Part shown: piece after piece, positions 37,797 through 47,967 of the stretch
Numbering within the stretch: position 1 is the stretch's first letter
Layout: every line of letters starts with the position of its first letter
From: Chamaecrista fasciculata
Taxonomy: Eukaryota; Streptophyta; Magnoliopsida; Fabales; Fabaceae
DNA: 64,000 nucleotides
Assembly: GCA_003254925.1 (NCBI GenBank)
Contig: QANZ01048874.1
Location: forward strand, 127,054-191,053
Direction of reading: 5' to 3'
Position numbers and translations under genes: made by a program
The notes under the pieces: model-generated
Told to the model about the DNA's origin: nothing
The model's database searches: none
What the model saw: the letters and a program-made list of their open reading frames with translations, nothing else

Positions 37797-37936
37797 CTGT
37801 ATAACACTTTAAGGGTATTGTGCTGAGAGAGATAAAAATAAGTTAGAGAGAGTAAGTGTCATAAGACTTACTTTTTCTCTCTATTTGTTCAATTCTCTTT
37901 CTGCACTTCACCTATAATATACTATAGAGGATTCAA
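37797..37936. mobile_element. About 140-bp MITE, GGATCC..GGATTC ends with GA-rich core
   Basis: Inverted arms run from GGATCCTGTATAACACTT and TGCTGAGAGAGATAAAAA to TTCTCTTTCTGCACTTCAC and TATAGAGGATTC. A second copy, similarly organised, is at 46332-46475. Confidence 0.55.
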
Positions 37937-38083
37937 ATTGAATATTTTATATTTGAACCAAATCATTTGTATTAATTATTAAAAAATATCTTGTTAATTG
38001 AGGCAAAATCAATAAGTTGAATAATATCAATAGGTTTTTATAAAAAAATATATATTTAAAAGAAAATTTATATAAATTTAGTA

Positions 38084-38357
38084 CTCCCTCCGGTTCTGAA
38101 TATCTGGTGTTTTAGAAAATCATTTTTGTTCCAAAATATCTGATGTTTTATAAATTCAAAAGAGCATTAATTATTTATTTACCATTCTACCCCTATTAAA
38201 TATAGTAGAGTCATAAATGTATAAACATTTTCCAAGTAATTTAATAGGGATAGTTTAGTCATTTTACTTTATTTTTCTCTTCATTCTATGTTGGCTAATC
38301 ATTTCCTTAATCTGTGTGTAGAAACCTTAAACACCAGATATATAGAACCGGAGGGAG
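38084..38357. mobile_element. Stowaway (Tc1/mariner) MITE
   Basis: CTCCCTCCGGTTCTGAATAT and CTGGTG at left mirror CACCAGATATATAGAACCGG and AGGGAG at right, with flanking TA duplications (38082-38083 and 38358-38359). These are the classic Stowaway termini. It lies about 300 bp upstream of the PDK1 leader. Confidence 0.9.
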
Positions 38358-39024
38358 TATATTTTAAAAATCTCATATTGTCATATCTCTTCATCTATGA
38401 ATTCTCATGTATTGATGTGGTACTAAAATTTACCAAAAAAAAGAAATAGACAAAAAAGAATCCATTTTTAATGTGCAAATAAATTACATGCACTCACTCA
38501 TGCAGGAAAGAGAATGACACAAAGCTTAAGCTTGTCTAATAATCCCTAATGAATGATAATGTAACTTCCATTCCCATTTTAGGTGGAAAAAGAGAGAGAA
38601 AGAGAGAGAGAAAGCATCAAAGAATGAATGAAATGAATTGAATGATCTCCATCATTCATTGCCATGTGCCATTCCCTCTTAATACTCTTCTCTTCAATCC
38701 CCATGCCTTCCTCTCCTCCCTCAAACTCACTCTCTCTCCTCCCAAGCCAATCCCATTTTCACTTTTTAGGGTTTTGAAATTGGAAAACAAACTAAAGCTG
38801 ATCTCTTTCAGATTATACACACATACCCATACAGCCATACATATCCCTTCCTTCGTCTTTTTTCCCCTTTTTCATCAGAGAATATCAGAGAACGATTGCT
38901 TTCATCCAAAGCAGCCATGGGTTTGGGTTTTCCCCAGTAGTCTCATTGACCGTTCTAAGCTCTCTTCTCGAGGTTTTTTTTAGAGAGAGAGATTGAAAAA
39001 AAAAAAAGTGGTAGAAGAAGAAGA
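38358..39024. other. PDK1 promoter and leader region
   Basis: A GA-repeat (GAGAGAGAAAGAGAGAGAGA near 38591-38611) precedes a CT-rich leader (about 38660-38760). A 113-codon open frame from 38642 lies wholly in this presumed leader and resembles no protein family. Confidence 0.45.
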
Positions 39025-39030
39025 ATGTAG
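39025..39030 (+). promoter_or_regulatory. Minimal AUG-stop upstream ORF before PDK1
   Basis: ATG is immediately followed by TAG, ending 25 bases before the PDK1 start codon. AUG-stop elements can stall ribosomes in plant leaders (known for AUGUAA in the NIP5;1 leader). A role here is inference. Confidence 0.5.
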
Positions 39031-39055
39031 AGGAACTTTGTTTGCCAGAAGAGGG

Positions 39056-42000
39056 ATGTTGGCTATGGAGAAGGATTTCGATTCCAAGTTGAGGATTCAG
39101 GAGAATTCGTCCAGTGATGGGAATGTGCCGAGATCTAAGAGCTTTGCCTTCAGAGCCCCTCAGGAGAATTACACCATTCAGGACTTTGAATTGGGGAAGA
39201 TCTATGGTGTTGGCTCTTATTCTAAGGTTTGTCACCTTTAATTGTTTTCTTCTGGTTTTTGTCTATGCATTTTGGTGTTTATGTGATTTATTGATGGATT
39301 ATGCACAAACCCGTAGGTGATGATTGGCTATAGTGAGATAGACGTTTGAGTTTCCAGCCATTAAGATATTTGGCGATACTGGCATCTTTTTTTCCCTGTA
39401 TGTATTTTATTGAACACCATTTTTGATACCCTTCTTTGGGGGGTTTTGGATTAGAAGGAAAAAAATAAATCTTTGAAGCTGGGTCATCAATTTTGTTAAG
39501 GTGCTTGTACCTTTCCCACATTAAAATGAAGGAAAGAAGAAAACTTCAAGTACTCTGCATTAGTGCTGCTTTGTTAATTTTACGGAGAAGGGAAGGGTCC
39601 TGCATTTTGTGTAGTGTATTTTTTATAGACCGGGTGGTTTCGTTATTTCTTATTTTTCTAATGTAAGATGAAGAACATTTGATGATTCAAATTTGGATGT
39701 CCATCTTCATCTTTTTGTTTTTGGTTTTTCGGTTTTGTTCTTAGCAAACACAGAGCCACAATGTTACTTTTGAAGTAGTTATTACATTACATGAGTTGGT
39801 TGCCCGTCATAGATTATTGGCAAGTGTAAGTAGTAAGAATTGCTAAACTTTAGAGGTGCTTAATCTGTGATGCACGGAAGCTATTTATTTGGTGCGTTGT
39901 ACATGTTGGATACCAATTCTGTCATAATGTGCACTTGTACATGACTACAAACAAGAATAACTTTTTTCCCTAGCTAACTTAGACTTACACTAGACATGGT
40001 GCGAACACTGGTTGGACACTATAAGTTTTTAATCCTTGCTAAACCCAGAAAGAGAAGAGGAAAATGTTTGACCTCCTTTAAGTTAAAGAGATGAAACACA
40101 AAGTAGTCAATCACACATAGATACAAGAAAAGAATAGAAACTCAATGGGAGGTTCTAGCGTCTGGAAATACAAGACAATATAGTGTCATATGCAGTAGCA
40201 TTTATTTGATGTTGCCAATCTCTAATCTGATGAATCCAAGTTTAGCATTATTGAACTTTTATTCACTAGTTGAAGCATTTGACTTGAATTGGTCCCTGAC
40301 AAGGTACAATAGCCTTCATGATCAAGTGGTTAGGACTCTTAGGAACTTGATCCTAACTGCACCAACCTCTTAATTAAAATCGAGTTTCAGCCTTTGATAT
40401 GACTGACCAGCACTGACAAGCCATAGGAATGGGGCATACACGATAAACTATGTTAATATTTTTTTGAAGCTAGTCATGCACGAAATATAACTATTTAGGT
40501 CATGGTTAGTTATAGTTTGTGGCGCACTTGTAACAACATGTGCTCCTCAAGGCTGTGGTGCATGGCTTTGCACAAGCTACATTGGGATGTAGCATTATTG
40601 ACAATAAACTAAGATTAACCGAGTCAACCTCAAAGCACAATGTCAAGCATTTAGGTTATGCTTGGATTGGGGATTAAGGAGGAGAAGACGAGGGAGGGGT
40701 AGAGAATTAAGATCTTTGTCCCTTATTCCCTTGTTTGGAAAGTTAAAAATTGGAAGGGGAGATAAAGAGGGATTAGTTCTTAACCTTTCATTCTCCTCCC
40801 CTTTCACAAATTCAAAATACCCCAAATTGGGGTATTTTAGAGGTTCCAAACAAGGGAAAGGGCAATGGAGGCTTAACCTCCGCTTCCCCTCTCTTCCTCT
40901 CCTAATTGCCAAACAAACCCTAAAGTCATAATGACATTGGTGTAGTTACACAACAAACCATTTTTGTGTATATCTTGCCACAGAGATTAAGTTTTTCTTT
41001 TAACATAATCTGAGGTGTTTGGTATGAGTAAAATTGTGATAGGCTGAGAGCATAAAGATTTCACACTTAGGATATTATTTTTTAGTGATTAAGATCCTTA
41101 TCTAGAGAGTAGAATATCAGTCTAGTAGTTTGGCTAGTAATCTCTGTTTATCAAGCCTCATAGTTCAGTTATCAGTATTAAACATAAATTTGAACACAAC
41201 GCACCAAAAAATTGTAAATTTGAAGGGAATATCTCCTATCTTTTGTGTCATTTAAAAACTTAATATTCTGGAATCTTTTGTGCTTTTATTTGAGTAAATT
41301 TATTATCTCTTTTAAATTGTGTCACTATATATTTTCTTTTTTTCTTTCAATGTTTTAAGGTTGTGAGGGCAAAGAAGAAGGACACAGGAGTTGTGTATGC
41401 ATTGAAGATCATGGATAAAAAATTTATTACTAAAGAGAATAAAACAGCTTATGTGAAGTTGGAACGCATAGTGCTTGATCAATTAGACCATCCTGGCATT
41501 GTCCGGCTATTTTTCACATTTCAAGACACATTTTCAATTTGTAGGTATTCTTAGGTGTTGGTTCTCTTTATATTTTCTTATCCTGCTGCTTCTCAGTCTT
41601 GTCTGCTTCCCTTGTTTGCCTACTTTGGTCTATTATTTGATGTTGGTTTGCTTTTTCTTGTGACTTTTGCAATGAAGACATGGCACTTGAGTCCTGCGAA
41701 GGTGGAGAACTTTTTGATCAGATAACACGGGTAAGCTAATACTAGACTTGAAGATTTGTTATCCACTTGCTGGAGTCTGACTACTTTGATTGTGTTGATT
41801 AAGTACGAGTGTACGACCCCAAGTTTTGATACTGCATGAGTTGGGTCTTATAAGAAATGTTAAAATGATAGTATGTTCTTTTGCTTTGTTATGCTCATTT
41901 TGTAATCTGTGCCATGAAGAATTGTTTGTGAAAATCCATAAGATCAATTCTTATATGATTCTCCAAGATTTAAGATAAATTACTGTAATCATTTTCAATC

Positions 42001-45000
42001 AATTATTTGTACCTAATGCTGAACATTTCATAATGAACTTGACATTATTATTGTTTTTTCTTTTTTAGTTTTTGCTGGATTGACATTATTATTGTTGTCT
42101 TCACTTGGAGGGAACTTCTGGGTTCCCTTTCAATTTGAAGCCTGTGTAAATAGGTCCAGTAAAGTTTGTCTTGATTCATATACAAATTGAGCTTTCTAAT
42201 TATGATTATATCTAAAACATTGTGGTTATTTTTACTGTTTAGTTATATAAACAAGATACTTTTGAATTATCAGTCTTAAGATATGCCACTAAATTAATTT
42301 GCATTTCACTTTAATTGTCCTCAGTACTTTTATGAAAGATTTTTTCACACAAAGTGGGTAGCTTTTGGCTGCTTTTTCATTCCTAGTTTTTGCTAGATTT
42401 TTTTTTAGACTTTTGTATGTTCATGAAAAGGCCTCCTGGAAGGTGGACAAATTATTGTTGTTGTTGTTTTTTTTTTTTAATTTCTAATGTTTTTACNCCT
42501 CCTGGAAGGTGGACAAATTATTTTTTTTTTAATTTCTAATGTTTTTACTACTTTTGGGGTTTTGTAAATCGTTAATAACTGTTGTCGTTGTCTTTCTGCC
42601 AGCTATTTCCTGCATGATATCTATTAACAGCTTTCTGATTTCCTGTGGACAGAAAGGTCGACTGTCAGAGGATGAAGCACGGTTCTATGCAGCTGAAGTT
42701 GTGGACGCTCTTGAGTACATACATAGTTTGGGACTGATACATCGTGATATTAAGGTAGTTTTTTGGCATGATTGTTCTGCTTCAGTGTCTTTTATGGATA
42801 TGTGCAAAGTTTACATTTTCTATACTGCAGCCAGAGAACTTGTTACTTACGGCTGAAGGACATATTAAAATAGCCGATTTTGGGAGTGTGAAGCCAATGC
42901 AGGACAGCCGAATCACAGTTCTTCCAAATGCTGCTGCGTCAGGTAAAATCAGGAGCAATGTGGAAACTGCTTTGTTATATTTATTGTTATTCATGTATGT
43001 TATCTTTTTTCTTTTATTATTACTAGATGATAAAGCCTGCACGTTTGTGGGGACCGCAGCATATGTCCCTCCAGAGGTTCTTAATTCTTCTCCAGCAACT
43101 TTTGGGTAGGGACATAATCATTCCGAAATACAAATGAATTATATGCCATTGTGATAATATTTTACTTTGTTTACTGAATTCATTTTCTTTTCTGAATCAA
43201 GGATTATTTCTCACACTCCAATTGCCAACAGTTGGTTCTTGCACCAAGTATCTTTTTCGCTTTTGACCATGCCAGATCCCTGCATAATAATTTTAATTTT
43301 CTTCTTGTTGTTTTGCTTCTCTCAATATTTTACCGCAGAAATGACCTCTGGGCTCTTGGATGCACATTATACCAAATGCTTTCTGGAACTTCTCCCTTTA
43401 AAGACGCTAGTGAATGGCTTATTTTCCAAAGAATTATAGCCAGAGATATTAGATTTCCAGATTACTTTTCTGAGGAAGCAAGAGACCTTGTTGACCGGTT
43501 ATTGGTTAGTAATTTATAAATTGAAAAGTCCATGCTGCTCCCTAACCATGCGTATAATTTTATACATGTTGCTACTATTTAAAATGACAAACTAAAAGCA
43601 TACAACACAGTATAATTTGTAGCGAGTGTGTCTTACTTTTTTCCTACAACACAGGGAATTTTTGCAAAGTAGGCTGATATAGTTCCATGATTGTAACAAG
43701 AGTTTGAAAGATTAATTCCTCTGCCCATTTTAAGGGAACAAAAGTCAAATTCCTTCGTGCAAGTTAAGCTTCATGGGGCTTGGGTTTTAGAGTGGAAAAC
43801 AAAGAAGAGGCTCCTTAGATCATATCTGATCCCTAAGCATAATTTTTATAAATTAAAGAGCCAAACATTTGATGTCTCTTCTACTTTGATGAAATCACAT
43901 GGTTGCCCTTCCTATTTCTATAGTCTTTATATACCTCCTTTGAAAGTTGAATTCAAGCTATTTCTAAGCCCATCCTATGCATTATTTAATGGGGTGATCA
44001 CAGTTAAAAAGAAAATTATCAACGCCACTTGTGATGGTTGAAGTGACCTTGAGGAATATATTTTAAGGGTTCAACGGTCGTAAAAGTGAGTTTCCAGCAG
44101 CATTTGCAGTAAGAGATGTCTATAATGAAGATATCTGGTTTTTCTTTATGTTGGTCATTTATCTGACAAATCATATTTTTAAAACCGTGATGCAATCATG
44201 GCTCAGGATTCCAATCCTCTCAGGAGACCCGGCGCGGGACCTGATGGTTATGCTGCTCTCAAAATGCATCCATTTTTCAAGGGAGTAGACTGGAATAATA
44301 TAAGAGGACAAACTCCCCCAAAACTTTCTCCAGAATCTGGGGTACGACTTCAATTCTTTAAAATGTTATTTACGGAGGCTTCTGCTCCACTTTCTTTAGT
44401 GATGAATATGAAAGAAGTTTCTAACAATATTATCTCACTTTCACTTTTAGGGTCAATCTCCTGATCATCAAGATTCATCATGGAGTCCTCAGGATAGTTC
44501 TGTGAAACCTGATGGAAATAGTGCTGCTACATCTTCGGACGGGACTGCTCACATAACTAGAATAGCTTCAATTGATTCCTTTGATTCAAAATGGTAAATC
44601 ATTAACTTCCTTTGCTTGCGTGTGTGTTTCTGGATCCTTAATCATATTTCAGTGGCAGGAAAATGTTATTAATGTTCACCTAAAGTACTATTGGTTTCTG
44701 AAGACTGAATACTGTGTCATCCATGTCATATTAAAAGACAAGTTAATATACGAAATAAGAAAGAAAAGGTCTCAAAATATGTTTTCTTAGAAGATTGTTA
44801 AATCTGATCCGAAAGATTACAAGATCCTTTGCATTAGAATCATTTTCCTAAATGGTGTCCTGTAATCCTTTATCTTGAGGTAGTCTTAAAGAAATTTATA
44901 TTGCATCATAATTTCATTTTGGTCTTATATTGCTTTTATGATAAAGGCGGGAAGTTTTCAGTTCCTATGTCAACCTTATTATATGCAGTGTATGTATAAA

Positions 45001-45747
45001 CCATGTATTGCCAACTAAAATTCTAAATTAGTAACTTCTTACCTTATAGGCAACAATTTTTGGAACCTGGGGAATCGGTTATAATGATCTCGATGGTGAA
45101 GAAATTACAGAAACTTACAAGCAAAAAGGTTCAGCTCATCCTTACCAACAAGCCAAAGTTGATCTATGTCGACCCATCAAAACTAATCGTAAAGGGAAAT
45201 ATGATTTGGTCTGATAATCCAAATGATCTTACTGTCCAAGTGGCTAGTCCTTCAAATTTTAAGATCTGCACTGTAAGCTTTCTGTTCCCTACATCTTAAA
45301 AGAAGATTCTCACAGTTTATTGTTATAGCAAGCCTTTGTGTTGATGGTAAATAATCAGATTCTAAGTTGAGATGGATAATAAGTGTATAAATATTGAAAC
45401 CTTTTCTTTTAAAAAAAATAAAAGTTGAAGGTAACACTACTTGCAGAATTTTCTTTTTCACAATCCTCACAAGTTTAATTCTGATATAAACACCTAAATA
45501 GTTGTCAGTTATACCTAAATTCAAAGTTTTGATCTGGAGATGTATGATACTGTGGTTTTCTTTTTCCCTTAATTTGTAAATTGCAATGCCCTTACTGTTA
45601 GACCTAGATCACATCTTTATTTTGTTGTGGTTTACATTCTTCTGACTAAATGAAATAATGCAGCCAAAAAAGGTAATGTCATTTGAAGACGCAAAGCAAA
45701 GAGCATGGCAGTGGAAAAAGGCGATTGAAGCGCTTCAAAACCGGTGA
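39056..45747 (+). CDS. PDK1: 3-phosphoinositide-dependent protein kinase 1 (AGC kinase)
   Basis: Phosphorylates the activation loop of other AGC kinases (S6K, AGC1/AGC3 types) downstream of phospholipids. Eleven exons with GT..AG borders keep phase: 39056-39226, 41360-41540, 41678-41730, 42653-42754, 42831-42942, 43027-43105, 43339-43504, 44207-44341, 44451-44593, 45050-45272, 45664-45747. They give 482 residues; from memory the Arabidopsis protein is 491. Seen: glycine loop GVGSYSK (51-57), ATP lysine in YALK (K73), KLE glutamate (E92), HRDIKPEN (D167), DFG (D185), activation segment [14 protein letters not shown] with T212 as the likely phosphosite, and a C-terminal PH domain (about 382-482, [18 protein letters not shown]). 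All kinase residues are intact. The start is the first ATG in frame; the frame is open upstream but offers only TTG at 38993. Intron 1 (2.1 kb) and intron 3 (0.9 kb) carry repeats. Confidence 0.96.
40316..40400 (+). repeat. Possible tRNA-derived SINE remnant in PDK1 intron 1
   Basis: TGATCAAGTGGTTAGGAC resembles a pol III A box and AATCGAGTTTC a B box, about 55 bases apart. There is no clear tail or target duplication, so this is tentative. Confidence 0.35.
40649..40924. mobile_element. Fold-back MITE in PDK1 intron 1
   Basis: TTAGGTTATGCTTGGATTGG and GATTAAGGAGG at left face inverted CCTCTCCTAATTGCCAAACA and AACCCTAA at right. CCCTTGTTTGGAA / TTCCAAACAAGGG form an inner inverted pair. It is GC-richer than the surrounding intron and has no coding function. 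Confidence 0.65.
42431..42548. repeat. Tandem duplication around a single N in PDK1 intron 3
   Basis: CCTCCTGGAAGGTGGACAAA followed by poly-T, TTTCTAATGTTTTTAC occurs twice, exactly on either side of the N at 42497. The copies differ only in the length of the TTG/T run. This looks like two contig ends from the same place that were not merged. Confidence 0.75.
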
Positions 45748-47900
45748 AACTAATTCTGGTTAAGACACCATATTCTTCTGGGATATCCTGATGAGATTTG
45801 ATAGTTGTTCAGGATGAGGGGACTAAACAATTTAGGACCTCATGATAATTATTCATCAAAAGAAAATGAAGTTGCGGATTTAGCTTTCCAAAACTGGTTG
45901 AAGCTAATTTCTCATTTCTTGAGCTTGAGAATTACCCTTTTCCATCCTCTGTCCTGATTCTGTGGGATGATCTGTACAATGTGAAAAGTACCAATTATAG
46001 GCTATGTTAGGTGTTGTAATCATTTCTTTGTATGAGAAAACTTGGGTCACACTCCATAAGTTATACACTATGAATTGAAAGATAATACAAGTTTTGGTTT
46101 TTACACTGTATAAATTTCTCAAGTTTTATGCTGATCCAGGTCCTTGTCAGACAGTGAAGGAAGGCATCCTGCACTATCATATACAATGGCTGGATTTTCT
46201 TCTGAAAAATGGTAGATTTTTAGCATTGCAATATCTGGGAATTTCATATAAGCTTTAGGTTTTCAGTGGAAGTTTATGTTGCAGGTTTTCATATAATCAT
46301 GGTTTTAGCTTAAGGTTTTACTATGGGAGTGGATCCCTTGTAGGCACTGCAGGTGTAGTGTTGAGAGAGAAATGAACAGTTAGTGAGAGAAAGTGTCAGA
46401 GTTATGAGTTTCAGTGATATTTTTTCTCTTTAATTGTTCTTTTCTCTCTCGGCACTATAACTGCTGTAGATCCTTTCTCGTTCTACTATGATCTCTTTAT
46501 TAGCTGCAGTTATGTGTTTGAAATTGTGAATTATACTACTTAGAAGTGTTCAAGTTTGAATATCCCAAATGAGACCAAAGTAAAATCGTATTAAATTGAA
46601 CAATGAGCAGTTTAGTTTAATTTTGTTAAAATTCATCAAAGTTGAACAGTTTAGTCTAGTAAATCGTTCAAAATTGTTTGTGCATTAGTTTGGTTTGGCT
46701 AAATTTTGTAGATTATCTTTAATAGATTAGTTAAGAATTATTTTAAACGGAAATAAGTAAATTGGTTAACATGTTTACTCAAAACTATTTAAATTGTCTT
46801 AAATACTTTTATTATTTACTTTTAAGAAATATGTTGGTGGAAGTTGAATTTAACGAGTTTAAATTGTATAAATCCACGAATTTATTTGTTAAATAGCCAT
46901 TTTGAAAGCCATGATTTTATTATCATGCATGTGAAAGAGATGTAGAATTAGTCAAAAGATTGTGTCATTATCAGTTGAATGGGATGGTTAACGTGGATGA
47001 TAAAATAGTAATAATAATACAACTAAAATATTATTGTGAAATATAATTTTATTTTTTATAAATTTTAAAATGATTGAATGATTGAAAGTTCAATTGTCTA
47101 AAGATTTCAATTCTGTAAACTACCCCGTAATACAATTATATATTGACTAACGTTTTACACATTGTTAACTTTAAGAGAAAAAGTTATTAAAAAAACAGAT
47201 ATTTTCCTTTTGTTAGAAAAGGATTTAATTTTGTCCCTCTCATATATATTAATATGATTAACCCAAAGTTTAATCTTACAAATAATAATATTTGTTTAAC
47301 TTCTTTATTAAAATTGTTAACACACATTTAATATTGTGACATAAGGGTTTTTTTAAACGGCTAAATTTACATAATTTACATAAAAAAGTGAATTTAGTCT
47401 TTGAGAAATAATAGATTTTTCAATTTAATTTTTAAAAATTATAAGATTATATATATGTATTAAAATTAAAATTATAATTATTTTTTTTTAAAATAAGTTG
47501 TAATCAAACTTTAGAATTTTATTTTAAAATAATCAAATTAAAAGAAGTTGTCACGTATAAATCATTAATTTGAAAAACATGACAGAGGGGCATGGGAAAG
47601 CAAACAAATCATGAGATAAGAGAAAAATTTGATAATAATAAAGTAGCTAAATGTATATACTATATATATATGTGTCAATTAAGAATGAAAAAAATTGACA
47701 TTAATTCCATTGCCTGAGTTAAAAATTCAACTCTGAGCAGAACCTGTGTGACTGTGTATGCATCACAAAATAATTAATTATTGAGCAAAAGGAAATAACA
47801 AAAAACATTAAAAATGAAATAAAATCCAAAAAATCAAAGGGATATAGTATTCTAATGAAGGGATAGCATTATCATACCTTTTAGCATGAGTTAGTGATAT
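45748..47900. other. Spacer between PDK1 and the first BSP-like gene
   Basis: The PDK1 3' flank extends to about 46130. A MITE lies at 46332-46475. From about 47690 to 47960 the sequence is homologous to 58220-58440 upstream of the second BSP-like gene (AACTCTGAGCAGAACCTG against AACTACGAGCAGAACCTG). No other gene was seen. Confidence 0.55.
46332..46475. mobile_element. MITE, second copy of the 37797-37936 family
   Basis: GGATCCCTTGTAGGCACTGC and GTGTTGAGAGAGAAA at left face inverted TTTTCTCTCTCGGCACTATA and CTGCTGTAGATCC at right. The internal AGTGAGAGAAAGTGTCA matches the 37797 copy. Confidence 0.55.
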
Positions 47901-47907
47901 TATAAAA
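47901..47907 (+). promoter_or_regulatory. TATA box of BSP-like gene 1
   Basis: TATAAAA 61 bases before the ATG, in sequence homologous to the upstream region of the second copy (TATAAAT at 58405-58411). It implies a very short leader. Confidence 0.5.
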
Positions 47908-47967
47908 TCTGCTAATTACACTTAAAAGAAGTCAGACTTTCATTTGAGCTCAGATTAATCCTCAACA

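Noticed and set aside
38642..38983. 113-codon frame upstream of PDK1
   Set aside because: No known domain, low-complexity serine/leucine/proline content from a CT-rich leader, and it lies in the presumed 5' UTR.
40643..40931. 89-codon frames on both strands within PDK1 intron 1
   Set aside because: They are explained by the fold-back MITE at 40649-40924; mirrored arms produce similar frames on both strands.
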